Shown: positions 45,739 through 54,275 of the stretch, one piece after another
Layout: the number at the start of each line of letters is the position of its first letter
How positions within the stretch are numbered: the first letter of the stretch is position 1
Assembly (NCBI RefSeq): GCF_943736985.1
Contig: NZ_CALSFS010000014.1
Coordinates: 1 to 64,000, forward strand
DNA from: Clostridium sp. Marseille-Q2269
GTDB lineage: Bacteria; Bacillota; Clostridia; Clostridiales; Clostridiaceae
Direction: 5' to 3'
Length of the DNA: 64,000 nt
Notes under the pieces: generated by a model
The model's input: the letters and a program-made list of their open reading frames with translations, nothing else
Databases searched by the model: none
Told to the model about the DNA's origin: nothing
Program-made: the position numbers and the translations under genes

Positions 45739-48700
45739 TTAATTTTCTACTAACTCATCAGCTAATTCATAAATGGCCTCACGCAAACCGTTGCGGTACT
45801 TGATTTTAGATAAGGCTTGTACATCTTTGCTGTGTGCTAAAGTCTTGTAATCCACGCTTGCTTTTGCAATTATATCTCGAATTTGACCAGTATCATCTAA
45901 ATCTTGCACGCCATAACGATGGGGACTAAACAATTGGCGCATCTCTGCACTTGTAATAATATCTGTAATTCCCCATTTTACTCTAAAATCTAAGAATAGT
46001 CTATCAATACTTACATTGCTAGCCGCTTGAATAATTTGCTCACTATGGCTAAGCTTTACTGGATATTTAAGATTAGTACCCTCCGGCGGATAGTACCCTT
46101 TGATAATAGCCATTGCTGCATTTATAATTTTCATCGCGTAATTTCTATCATCTAATCCATTAGCAAATTGATCAATTCTCTCTTTCGTAGCTTGTGCTTC
46201 CTCTTTCTTACCATCATGTACTTGATTTAATAATTGTTCTACCAATTCAGTTAAATAATCATAATCTATTTTTACATCCTTCACATGAGTCATTTTTAAC
46301 TCAATTTGATAAAAAGGAATTTTCTTTTCTTTTGATATATGTTGTTTAAGCTCATTGGTTAAAACTGTAGTAAGCATAGTTTCCTCTTCACTTGTCATGC
46401 CTAATTTTTCAACTAATTCATCAGGATTTTCATAATTGAAACCTACTGCATTTCCATCAACTTCTTCAGAGTTGTATTGCTTAAGTTTTGCCATACCAGC
46501 ATTGTAATCACGTATTAATTCAAGCATATCTTCCTTTTTTTTCTCCGAAGGTGGTAATTGTTGAAATTCATTAGTTAAATCACTTAATTTTTTAACTGTC
46601 TCTTTTACTTCATTAAATACCTCTTCAAAAGGTTTTGCTACAATTCCATCTTTTTCATTAGCTTTACGTTGCTCCTCATCTGATAAAATTGCAGAATCCT
46701 TATTTGCATAAATTGCCAAAGCCTTATTCATAAGCTTCTCATTATATGCGGGCCAACGATAATTTACAATACGCCCCCAAGGTTTTTCTTGCATATCAGC
46801 AATACGATTTGTTCTTGAATAGGCTTGAATAAGTCCAGCCCCTTTAAGTGTTCTATCTACATAAAGGGTATTAAGTTCTGGTGCATCAAATCCAGTCAAA
46901 AGTTGATCTACCACAATTACAATATCTAAGTAATTCTTATCTGTAGCAGTTTTATTCAGACGACTAGTAACATCTTGTGTATATCCTGCTACATCATCCA
47001 TGCCAAAGCTTGTACTAAATTCTTTATTATAAATATCTATCGCTTCAAATAAGCCTTTATTAGTTTCAAGCATACTATCATTATTGGAAGTATTTAAACT
47101 AAATGTAATTGCAACCTTCAGTACTTGTTTGTCATTCTTCCTATTCTCATCATTTACTCGCTTAAACTCTCTAAAATACATCATCGCCATTGGTGTACTA
47201 GCCTTTCCGCCGCCTACATGCGTTGTAAATAATGCATTATACTTACCTTCATTTGAACGATTTCTCCAGTTAGTAAAGATATCTTCAACTACAAGTTTTA
47301 CATGGTCAAGATTTTCATCATAAAAACTTGGTTCAACTGCATCATCCATATCTTCTTGACTTAGATTATTAATCTTTTCTATAATTTTTTCTTCAGTCCA
47401 CTTTGGATAACGTTCTCTGTAAAAGTTTGGTAGGTATTCTAATTTCATTTGTTCTTCATCAATTGTTGTTTCAAAATCAACTTTAAAACCCAAAACATTT
47501 CTATCTGCTATTGCTTCACGAATGGTATAAGCATGTAAAAGTGGTCCAAAAATATCTTCAGTTCGTAAACCACTAGTAGTCTCATCAAACATTGGTGTTC
47601 CTGTATAACCAACCCAAGCAGACTTTTTAAAAGCCTTTTGTATCTTTTCAAAACTTTCACCACCAGTTGAACGATGTGCCTCATCCACGATAAATACAAT
47701 ATTTTTATCAGGTGATTTAAAAGACTTACGTTTTACTAAGGTATCAAGCTTTTGAACAGAAGTAACAACAATATTATTATCTTTGCTCTTTAGTTTACGA
47801 CTTAAATCATTAGTATTATATGTATTTTGAACACTGCCAATGGTATCTTCACTAGCATCTGGATCATATGCTCTATAATTTTCATTTGTTTGTTTTGTTA
47901 AAGCAATTCTATCTACCACAAATACTACTTTATCAACTTTAGGCATACGACTTGCAAGCCAAGCTGTTTTAAAACTAGTTATTGTTTTACCAGAACCAGT
48001 AGTATGCCAGATATAACCTACTTTATTTGTACCAAACTCAAAATCAACTCGTTTTAAATTTTCAATTACATTCTGGGTAGCATATACTTGATATGGGCGC
48101 ATTACCTTTAGCATTTGTTTGTTTTTTGTGCCATCCAAAATCATATAATTAGTAGCCATTTGATGTGCCATTGGAATACTTAACATTGAATCAGCAAACT
48201 CTTTCCAATTACGTACAATGGTATTATCACTTTTACGTTGCCAGTTAAAAGCAAAGTCTTTATTAAACTTATCTGATGTGGTATTAGCCATATACTTCAC
48301 GTTATTTGGTGTAATTGCCACCAATATTTGCAGAGTAGAAAAAATATCCCGATATTGGTTTTCCTCAGAATATTGATGCATTTGATTTAGTGCTTCATTG
48401 ACATCATGTGTATCACGTTTTTCTTCAATTTGTATTATAGGTAAACCATTAATAAGAAGTGTCGTATCAAAACGACGATTTTGTTTTCCAGTGATAACTG
48501 CAGGACGTTCAATCTGATTAACTACTTGATACACTGTATCTCCAGCACCAATTTGTTTTTGATCAAAAACTGTTAAAAACACGTGACGACCGTCATCTAA
48601 GTCAATTTCCATTTGTGATACCCCATTAAGTCCATATAAAAATTGTCCAGCTTCATATGGTGTTTGAATATTAGATATAATCTTTTTCACTTGATTAAAT

Positions 48701-48948
48701 TCTACAGTACTTAAAGGATGATCAAGTGTATTTTGATTGTGCCTCTCAAGAATCTCTTTAAAGTTGTCCCAAAGCTTTTCTGTAGTTTTAATTTTTGGTT
48801 CATACTTCCACAGTTTTGTTTTTATACAGTAATCAGCAGGTTTTTCTCTAACAATAAAATCACTGATTCCTTCTAGGTGTTCAGGTTTAGTTATTGTTCC
48901 ACTGGTAATATACTGTATTAACTCAGTTTCAAATTGCTCTTCATTCAT
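45739..48948 (-). CDS. hsdR: type I restriction endonuclease / translocase subunit
   Basis: 1069 residues. The N-terminal PDDEXK nuclease (about 90-190) has DTTLLINGLPIIQIEEKR, giving the D...ExK catalytic residues. The SF2 motor follows with Walker A HTTGSGKTITSF (about 315-326), VDEAHRS (about 421), GYTGTP (motif III) and QAYSRTNR (motif VI). The helical C-terminus should bind HsdM. It cleaves unmethylated DNA at a distance after translocation. All key motifs are intact. Its start overlaps the half-HsdS stop by four bases. Confidence 0.96.
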   Translation of the reverse strand: MNEEQFETELIQYITSGTITKPEHLEGISDFIVREKPADYCIKTKLWKYEPKIKTTEKLWDNFKEILERHNQNTLDHPLSTVEFNQVKKIISNIQTPYEAGQFLYGLNGVSQMEIDLDDGRHVFLTVFDQKQIGAGDTVYQVVNQIERPAVITGKQNRRFDTTLLINGLPIIQIEEKRDTHDVNEALNQMHQYSEENQYRDIFSTLQILVAITPNNVKYMANTTSDKFNKDFAFNWQRKSDNTIVRNWKEFADSMLSIPMAHQMATNYMILDGTKNKQMLKVMRPYQVYATQNVIENLKRVDFEFGTNKVGYIWHTTGSGKTITSFKTAWLASRMPKVDKVVFVVDRIALTKQTNENYRAYDPDASEDTIGSVQNTYNTNDLSRKLKSKDNNIVVTSVQKLDTLVKRKSFKSPDKNIVFIVDEAHRSTGGESFEKIQKAFKKSAWVGYTGTPMFDETTSGLRTEDIFGPLLHAYTIREAIADRNVLGFKVDFETTIDEEQMKLEYLPNFYRERYPKWTEEKIIEKINNLSQEDMDDAVEPSFYDENLDHVKLVVEDIFTNWRNRSNEGKYNALFTTHVGGGKASTPMAMMYFREFKRVNDENRKNDKQVLKVAITFSLNTSNNDSMLETNKGLFEAIDIYNKEFSTSFGMDDVAGYTQDVTSRLNKTATDKNYLDIVIVVDQLLTGFDAPELNTLYVDRTLKGAGLIQAYSRTNRIADMQEKPWGRIVNYRWPAYNEKLMNKALAIYANKDSAILSDEEQRKANEKDGIVAKPFEEVFNEVKETVKKLSDLTNEFQQLPPSEKKKEDMLELIRDYNAGMAKLKQYNSEEVDGNAVGFNYENPDELVEKLGMTSEEETMLTTVLTNELKQHISKEKKIPFYQIELKMTHVKDVKIDYDYLTELVEQLLNQVHDGKKEEAQATKERIDQFANGLDDRNYAMKIINAAMAIIKGYYPPEGTNLKYPVKLSHSEQIIQAASNVSIDRLFLDFRVKWGITDIITSAEMRQLFSPHRYGVQDLDDTGQIRDIIAKASVDYKTLAHSKDVQALSKIKYRNGLREAIYELADELVEN

Positions 48949-49520
48949 TTCTCACATGCCTCCTCTAACTTGGATAATCTGATTTTTGTTTCAAGTTCTG
49001 CTGTTCTATTTCTAAGGGCTTGTAGCCTTAATTGATTAAAATAAACTTGTCCTATAATTTTTTGCTTATCTATGGAAGGTATTTTCGGTATTTCAAGCTG
49101 TTTAAGTTGCTTTAGAGTATATTTTAAAACTTGAGACCCTTGTAGTCCCAGAACAAACTGTTTCTTGATTGTTCTGTTTTCATTAATAAGATAAACTAAA
49201 AACTTTGAATCAATTTTATTGCTAGGTAATAACTTAACGTAGTTTTGCGTATAAATATATCCATCATGCTCTTTTCTTACTATAGTTGCAATTCCCGTGA
49301 TTAAACTAAATACTACATCACCATGGCATAAGGTATTTAATTTATCATTGGTTCTGACTTGTTTATTGACCACAGTTTTTGAAATAATACCTACCAAATC
49401 ATCTGTTAAATCTGTTTGACTATAATAAGTAAAAAGAGGTGTTTTTTCATCAAACACTTCAGTAATTCTAAACTGAGGCGACCCACTTACTAACTCAACT
49501 AATTTGCTTAACTTTTCCAT
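48945..49520 (-). CDS. single-TRD specificity-like subunit (half HsdS)
   Basis: 191 residues with only one target-recognition domain, ending in a coiled C-terminus (RNRTAELETKIRLSKLEEAC). The core SGSPQFRITEVFDEK and LGLQGSQVLKYTLKQLKQLE with PKIPSIDKQKIIGQVY fit HsdS TRDs. A normal HsdS has two TRDs. Single-TRD forms can act as homodimers recognising palindromic sites. It is the first gene of the operon. It may give the system a second specificity, or bring a separate targeting function. Confidence 0.8.
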   Translation of the reverse strand: MEKLSKLVELVSGSPQFRITEVFDEKTPLFTYYSQTDLTDDLVGIISKTVVNKQVRTNDKLNTLCHGDVVFSLITGIATIVRKEHDGYIYTQNYVKLLPSNKIDSKFLVYLINENRTIKKQFVLGLQGSQVLKYTLKQLKQLEIPKIPSIDKQKIIGQVYFNQLRLQALRNRTAELETKIRLSKLEEACEK

Positions 49521-49564
49521 AAAATATTGTGCCTTTCTAAAATTACTTTATTTACCATGATGTA

Positions 49565-49593
49565 ATCATATCACAAAAGGAATTTTATTGCAA
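49565..49593 (-). promoter_or_regulatory. promoter of the type I R-M operon
   Basis: TTGCAA (49588-49593) and TATGAT (49565-49570) with a 17-base spacer, about 40 bases before the half-HsdS start on the minus strand. Confidence 0.6.
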
Positions 49594-49599
49594 CTATTA

Positions 49600-49627
49600 A
49601 AAATGTAATTTTCTAAAATTACATTTT
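49600..49627. promoter_or_regulatory. 28-base perfect palindrome next to the R-M promoter
   Basis: AAAATGTAATTTT, a two-base centre, then AAAATTACATTTT. It ends seven bases upstream of the -35 box. The half-site CTAAAATTAC recurs at about 49538-49547, after the start point. This looks like an operator for a dimeric regulator. The bound protein is unknown; RhuM with its HTH-like segment is one candidate. Confidence 0.5.
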
Positions 49628-49675
49628 AATTATTTTCAGCTAATTATTTTTGCCAAAAAGTGCACACCCCAACCT

Positions 49676-49722
49676 AAAAATGCACCCACCTTACTAAAAT
49701 ACATAAGGTGTGTGCATTTTTT
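49676..49722. terminator. bidirectional hairpin between tmRNA and R-M operon
   Basis: AAAAATGCACCCACCTTA pairs with TAAGGTGTGTGCATTTTTT with one mismatch. It isolates the R-M operon from the tmRNA gene. Confidence 0.75.
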
Positions 49723-49778
49723 AATTACATTTCCAATTTCTATCTTCAAAACTTGTTTTTCAAACACTTCATTTTCTC

Positions 49779-49812
49779 CAAAAAACACTAAAAGCCACTG
49801 AAATCAGTGACT
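49779..49812 (-). terminator. terminator of the tmRNA gene
   Basis: AGTCACTG and CAGTGGCT pair over ATTT, with a T-rich stretch following on the minus strand, about 30 bases after the tmRNA CCA end. Confidence 0.75.
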
Positions 49813-49859
49813 TTCTATTGTATCAATATTATAGTTTATGTATGGTGGAGGCGAGGGGA

Positions 49860-50148
49860 CATGTTATTCCATTATCTCTAATGGCACTGACTATATCTTA
49901 TGGTGAAAACTTGTAAGTTTTCATCATCTTGGCATGTTATAGAAGTTATATTATAGTTTTAAACTTCTATCCTAGTATTTCTTACTTAAGAAAATTTTAT
50001 TTCTTAAGGTTAGAAACCTATGAGTCGATACACGGCTGTTGGGTTTCCCCACATACCACTCGGTATTGCCGACGCCTTTACGTTTCGGTTTCACCGATAA
50101 AGCCAAGTTTTCACTTATGAATTACTTCATAAGGCGACTCTCTTTTGA
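49860..50148 (-). ncRNA. group I intron in the tmRNA T-loop, 289 nt, no ORF
   Basis: Core elements read on the minus strand: P (GTGGGGAAACCC), Q (CAACAGCC), R (GTGTATCGACTCATA) and S (AAGATATAGTCA), in the classical order, the R/S pair forming P7 with the guanosine site. P1 pairs the 5' exon CGAT with GTCG at 50134-50137 in the intron, with the U-G pair exactly at the splice site. The intron ends in G (49860). Splicing therefore joins ...GGGGTTCGAT to TCCCCTCG. No homing endonuclease is encoded, and 289 nt is close to the minimum size. Self-splicing should be required for tmRNA function. Confidence 0.92.
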
Positions 50149-50359
50149 ATCGAACCCCTGTCCGAAAGCAGCAACCCCTGAGCATCTCCGAGTGCAGTTT
50201 ATCCTTTTACATTCCCTCCTCTAAGCGCCGATAAACAGGCTCTTAGATTTAGTAGCTTCATTAATTCCGTTCCTTACTCAAAGCTTTGTAAGGCTCGGGA
50301 CCCCACTGTCGACGCCAGGCCCTAAGTCGTGGGTCTCTTAGGCTGACGAGCTGCAACTA

Positions 50360-50389
50360 TTAGGCAGCTAATGCAAAATTATCGTTTGC
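50360..50389 (-). CDS. tmRNA tag peptide reading frame
   Basis: Resume codon GCA, then AAC GAT AAT TTT GCA TTA GCT GCC and TAA: ANDNFALAA. It ends in the LAA-type degron recognised by ClpXP and matches clostridial tags. Confidence 0.93.
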   Translation of the reverse strand, partial: ANDNFALAA

Positions 50390-50549
50390 GATTATCTTTA
50401 AGTTCCCAGTTTTTTAACGCAGGTACAGGATCCCTTCGACTCGCTTCTCAGGAGCAACTTGCCCCCGTCGAAACCATTGCGCCCCCATATTATAAAAATT
50501 TATATGGTTTTTGCAACGATATTTACATATTAAATTTTTTAGTATCTAT

Positions 50550-50578
50550 AGTTTACAATATGAAAATGTAATTGTCAA
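50550..50578 (-). promoter_or_regulatory. promoter of the tmRNA gene
   Basis: TTGACA (50573-50578) and TAAACT (50550-50555) with 17 bases between, about 60 bases before the mature 5' end, leaving a leader to be removed by RNase P. Confidence 0.6.
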
Positions 50579-50840
50579 ATACTCTTACAAGTTAAAACTG
50601 TCAATACTTTGAAAATATGCTTATTAAATACTATTTTTAGTCATTATTATAAATATATTTAGAATGTAATTATAAAATACTACTTGTGCATATTAGTATA
50701 ACTATTTTTTAATATATTACTCCATAAAAACTATGCACAAATCAATTCAGTAAACATATAATATATTATTATTTTAGGAATTTCAATATTTATTTTTTAC
50801 TATTTTTACACAAATTTTTGAATTTTTGTTTTAGTTTTCA

Positions 50841-50869
50841 TTGACAAATATTATAATATTATTTATAAT
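50841..50869 (+). promoter_or_regulatory. consensus promoter of the T-box leader
   Basis: TTGACA (50841-50846), 17 bases, TATAAT (50864-50869): an exact sigma-A consensus on the plus strand, followed by the T-box leader. Upstream (50590-50840) I see only A/T-rich sequence. Confidence 0.85.
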
Positions 50870-50894
50870 TTAGTCAAAAATACTATTCAAATAG

Positions 50895-51168
50895 GTATAC
50901 TAAGAATTAAAAGCTATGAATAGAGAAAGTACGTTAATAGAAACTTTCAGAGAGAAGTCTCCCCTGGCTGTAAGAGACTTTAAGTGAAAATTACCAGAAG
51001 TGCCTCTAGGAGCTCTTTTTCGAATAAAGTAGATTTTAGCGTGTACGCCCGTTATAGCGTTATGGTATGTTTGTACCTGATACTTAGAGTTATATGCCCT
51101 TTGACATATAAACAGAGTGGGACCGTGGAATATAACTTCTGCCTCTGTACTAGAGGTAGGAGTTTTTT
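50895..51168 (+). promoter_or_regulatory. T-box riboswitch leader
   Basis: Stem I has GAATAGAGAAAGTACG and the distal arm AAGTCTC...GAGACTT. The T-box sequence itself is AGAGTGGGACCGTGGA (51112-51127), with GGGACC that pairs with the uncharged tRNA acceptor. A terminator follows (51134-51168): AACTTCTGCCTCT with its complement, then TTTTTT. The leader ends about 120 bases before the transporter start. The specifier codon is not certain; the likely stretch on the 3' side of stem I reads AAAATTACCAGAAGTGCC, which allows ACC (Thr) or AGT (Ser) among others. Confidence 0.88.
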
Positions 51169-51289
51169 GTTTGCAAAAATTTAGTTAATAAAACACTATA
51201 TACAAAATTAAAATTCTAATGTTTATTTAAAAATTAAAATATTTTAAAAGTGAAAATATTTTAATTATATTAATAAGGGGGATTATAAA

Positions 51290-52453
51290 ATGAAAAAATT
51301 GTTTGATAATTTAATTTTCAAACTTGTTCTTGGAGTTATCATAGGTATACTAATTGGTTCCTATGCTTCCAAGGCTACAATAGGTGTAGTAATTACCATA
51401 AAATATGTTTTGGGTCAAATTATTTTCTTTGCTGTACCTTTAATAATATTAGGTTTTATAGCACCTTCCATAGCTAGACTAAAACAAAATGCTAGTAAAT
51501 TCTTAGGTATAACAGTGCTTATTGCTTATATTTCTTCTGTGGCAGCTGCATTTTTGTCTATGGTTACTGGTTATGCCTTAATTCCTAAACTTTCCATAGC
51601 ATCTAACCCAGAAGGTTTGAAAAAATTACCAGAATTAATATTTAAATTAGACATACCACCTATTATGAGTGTTATGAGTGCTTTGGCTTTAGCCTTATTA
51701 TTAGGTCTAGCTACTGGATGGAGTAATTCAGATTTGGTTGAAAAATTATTAGATCAATTTCAAAATATAGTTTTAAGTATAGTAAATAGAGTTGTTATAC
51801 CTATACTACCATTTTTTATAGCAACGAATTTTTCAGCTTTAGCTTATGAAGGAAGTCTAAGTACACAATTACCAATATTTTTAAAAGTTATAATTATAGT
51901 TTTAATAGGTCATTTTATTTGGCTTACTGTTCTTTATTTAGTTGGAGGAGCTATTTCAAAAGAAAACCCATGGGAAGTATTGAAGCACTATGGACCTGCC
52001 TATCTCACAGCAGTGGGAACTATGTCTAGTGCAGCTACTTTGCCTATAGCTTTAAACTCTGCTAAAAAATCATCAGTTCTTAGAGAAGATATTGTTGATT
52101 TTAGCATACCATTATGCTCTAATATTCACTTATGTGGTTCTGTTTTAACAGAAGTTTTCTTTGTAATGACAGTTTCTCAAATCTTATACGGTAAATTACC
52201 ACCTTTTGGTACTATGCTATTATTTATATTATTACTAGGTATATTTGCAATTGGAGCTCCAGGGGTTCCGGGCGGAACAGTTATGGCGTCTTTAGGATTA
52301 ATCATCAGTGTGTTATCCTTTAACGAAGCTGGTACTGCACTAATATTAACTATATTTGCCCTTCAAGACAGTTTTGGAACTGCATGTAATGTAACTGGAG
52401 ATGGTGCTATAGCACTAATGCTTACAGGTATTGCTAAGAAAAAGAATTTATAA
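51290..52453 (+). CDS. DAACS-family amino acid:cation symporter
   Basis: A 387-residue membrane protein with about eight helices and re-entrant loops. Family features: ATLPIALNSAKK (the re-entrant serine-rich type), GAPGVPGGTVMASLGLI and DSFGTACNVTGDGAIAL (binding site, about 360-376). GltP/SstT relatives import glutamate, aspartate, serine or threonine with Na+ or H+. A T-box leader controls it, so its amino acid should be one whose uncharged tRNA signals need. Whether that is Ser, Thr or another cannot be fixed from sequence. It is transcribed alone between tmRNA and smpB. Confidence 0.85.
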   Translation: MKKLFDNLIFKLVLGVIIGILIGSYASKATIGVVITIKYVLGQIIFFAVPLIILGFIAPSIARLKQNASKFLGITVLIAYISSVAAAFLSMVTGYALIPKLSIASNPEGLKKLPELIFKLDIPPIMSVMSALALALLLGLATGWSNSDLVEKLLDQFQNIVLSIVNRVVIPILPFFIATNFSALAYEGSLSTQLPIFLKVIIIVLIGHFIWLTVLYLVGGAISKENPWEVLKHYGPAYLTAVGTMSSAATLPIALNSAKKSSVLREDIVDFSIPLCSNIHLCGSVLTEVFFVMTVSQILYGKLPPFGTMLLFILLLGIFAIGAPGVPGGTVMASLGLIISVLSFNEAGTALILTIFALQDSFGTACNVTGDGAIALMLTGIAKKKNL

Positions 52454-52534
52454 ATTTAAAGTTTCATATAGACATTTAATTTTAAAAGAATATTATATCT
52501 TAAAAATATATTTAATTTTAATATAGCGAAAATA

Positions 52535-52582
52535 AAAATACATTTCATAAACATATGAATCAGTTTATGAAATGTATTTTTT
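52535..52582. terminator. bidirectional terminator between the DAACS gene and smpB
   Basis: AAATACATTTCATAAAC pairs with GTTTATGAAATGTATTT over a ten-base loop, with T-tracts on both strands. It serves the transporter (+) and smpB (-). Confidence 0.85.
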
Positions 52583-52631
52583 ATTGTAGCGGTATTAAAA
52601 TTAAATATATTTTATACACCCTTATTCATTC

Positions 52632-53102
52632 TTAATATTTACTTCTTTCTTTAATCTGTCTATCTATTTCTCTTTTTGCTGCTTTTTCTAGCATAACATC
52701 TCTCTTATCATAATTTTTCTTACCCTTAGCCACAGCTAAACTAACTTTTACTCTTCCATGCTTAAGGTATAATGATAGAGGAACTAGCGTGTATCCTTGT
52801 TGAGTTGTAAATCCTACCAACTTATATATTTCGCTTTTGTGAAGTAATAATTTTCTATCTCTTAAGGGATCTTTATTATATATATTACCTTGCTCGTAAG
52901 GACTTATATGCATATTTCTAACAAAAACTTCTCCATTTCTAATATCAGCATAACTATCTTTCAAATTTGCTTTTCCTTGCCTTATAGATTTAACTTCTGT
53001 TCCTACTAATTCTATACCTGCTTCATAGGTTTCTTCTATAAAATAATCATGCCTTGCTTTTCTATTTTCTGCAAGAGTACTGTTTCCCTTCTTTTTACTC
53101 AT
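52632..53102 (-). CDS. smpB: SsrA-binding protein SmpB
   Basis: 156 residues, normal length. Family features: [20 protein letters not shown] (about 10-29), [24 protein letters not shown] and the basic tail. SmpB binds tmRNA, positions it in stalled ribosomes and is needed for tagging. The cognate tmRNA gene is 2.1 kb away, split by the T-box transporter gene. It is the last gene of a minus-strand run (rnr, surE, smpB) but separated from surE by 87 bases. Confidence 0.97.
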   Translation of the reverse strand: MSKKKGNSTLAENRKARHDYFIEETYEAGIELVGTEVKSIRQGKANLKDSYADIRNGEVFVRNMHISPYEQGNIYNKDPLRDRKLLLHKSEIYKLVGFTTQQGYTLVPLSLYLKHGRVKVSLAVAKGKKNYDKRDVMLEKAAKREIDRQIKERSKY

Positions 53103-53189
53103 AAAATCACCGCCTAACGGAATAACTTTTTCGTTGTAATAATAAGTATATCATCTATACATACTCATTTCAAACATAAGGACTTTAAT

Positions 53190-53948
53190 TTATCTTATAA
53201 ATAATTCTTCTGTTTGTGATAATATATTAAAATTGGTTAAATCATAATGTAAAGGTGTTAAGGTCACATATTTATTTTTTATATAATACACATCTGTACC
53301 TTCATGTATATCCTCATTTTTCTGCCCTTCTAATGTAAATATTTTATTTCCTTCTTTATCTGTTTCCTCCGAAAATCTAGTATTAAAAATTCTATTTCCT
53401 ACTTTACATACTTTTATTCCTTTTATTTCTTCTTCACTGCAAAAGGGTACATTTAAATTTAAAACTACATCATTTTTCAAATCCTCTATTTGGATTTTAT
53501 TTAACATTTCTAATGTATATTTTGCAGCTATATTATAATTCTCTTTTTTGTCTTTTCTAAATTCTGTAGATACAGCAATGGAGGGTACCTTATACATAGC
53601 TCCTTCTATAGCAGCAGACACTGTTCCTGAATATAATATATCATCACCTATGTTGAGACCTTTATTGATGCCTGACATAACTATATCAATATTATCTATA
53701 CCTAACTTATCTAAAGCCACTCTCACGCAATCTGCTGGAGTTCCACTTGTGCTATAGGCTTTCACTTTATAAGGTTTCTTTACCTGTTTTACTACTATAG
53801 GTTCTCTTATAGTTATAGAGTGACTTGATGCACTTCTTTCGCTTTCTGGTGCTACCATAATAACATTATGATTCTCACTTAATAGTTCTCCTAATGTATT
53901 TATTCCCTCAGCATTTATACCATCATCGTTAGTCAATAATATATTCAT
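53190..53948 (-). CDS. surE: 5'/3'-nucleotidase SurE
   Basis: 252 residues. The metal site is at [13 protein letters not shown] (about 4-16, two adjacent Asp), with Ser in ERSASSHSI and Asn in [13 protein letters not shown]. SurE removes phosphate from nucleoside monophosphates under stress or stationary phase. It sits between rnr and smpB, a place seen in clostridia. All catalytic residues are visible. Confidence 0.94.
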   Translation of the reverse strand: MNILLTNDDGINAEGINTLGELLSENHNVIMVAPESERSASSHSITIREPIVVKQVKKPYKVKAYSTSGTPADCVRVALDKLGIDNIDIVMSGINKGLNIGDDILYSGTVSAAIEGAMYKVPSIAVSTEFRKDKKENYNIAAKYTLEMLNKIQIEDLKNDVVLNLNVPFCSEEEIKGIKVCKVGNRIFNTRFSEETDKEGNKIFTLEGQKNEDIHEGTDVYYIKNKYVTLTPLHYDLTNFNILSQTEELFIR

Positions 53949-54275
53949 ATTTAGCCTCCATTTTATAGATTTTTATTCTTTTAATATAAATCATACACTT
54001 ATAATATTAGTATATTTTTCATAATTTTACTATTATATATGTTTAATAATACATGGCTTTCTAAATTATATATTATATAGTTGTCCATTATTAAAACTTT
54101 TATAATATATAAATAAATTAATATAATATAATATAAATTTTAAACTAATGCATTCTTATATACTTTAGAATTATTAACTTCACAATAAATCTATAAGAAA
54201 AACTCAGTATTAACTTTAAACTGAGTTTCTCTTAAATTTATTTTTTATCTATAAATTAGCATTAAGTTTTGTATC
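53949..54275. other. gap between surE and rnr
   Basis: Very A/T rich. It holds the rnr terminator at 54199-54229 and otherwise no ORF or structure I can support. The surE promoter must lie here. Confidence 0.5.
54199..54229 (-). terminator. terminator of rnr
   Basis: AAAACTCAGT and ACTGAGTTT-type arms pair over TATTAACTTTAA, with a T-rich minus strand following. Confidence 0.65.

Larger units (their letters stand above)
49521..49842. other. gap between R-M operon and tmRNA
   Basis: Contains the promoter and palindrome of the R-M operon (49565-49627), a bidirectional hairpin at 49676-49722 and the tmRNA terminator at 49779-49812. No gene is visible. Confidence 0.6.
49843..50486 (-). ncRNA. 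ssrA: tmRNA gene, interrupted by a group I intron
   Basis: The 5' end GGGGGCGCAATGGTTTCGAC (50486 down) and the 3' end CGCCTCCACCA (to 49843) pair as the acceptor stem GGGGGCG/CGCCTCC with one G-U. The tag reading frame is at 50360-50389. The T-arm is split: GGGGTTCGAT (ending 50149) and TCCCC (from 49859) flank 289 extra bases. Removing them restores an AGGGG/CCCCT T-stem with loop TTCGATT and gives a 355-nt tmRNA, the usual size. The CCA is encoded. tmRNA rescues stalled ribosomes with SmpB, whose gene lies 2.1 kb away. Confidence 0.95.

Noticed and set aside
49929-50571. Small plus-strand frames over the tmRNA region
   Set aside because: The sequence is fully explained as tmRNA and its intron on the other strand.
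50573-50630. A second promoter-like TTGACA further upstream of tmRNA
   Set aside because: Its possible -10 (TATTTG) is poor, and the nearer promoter suffices.
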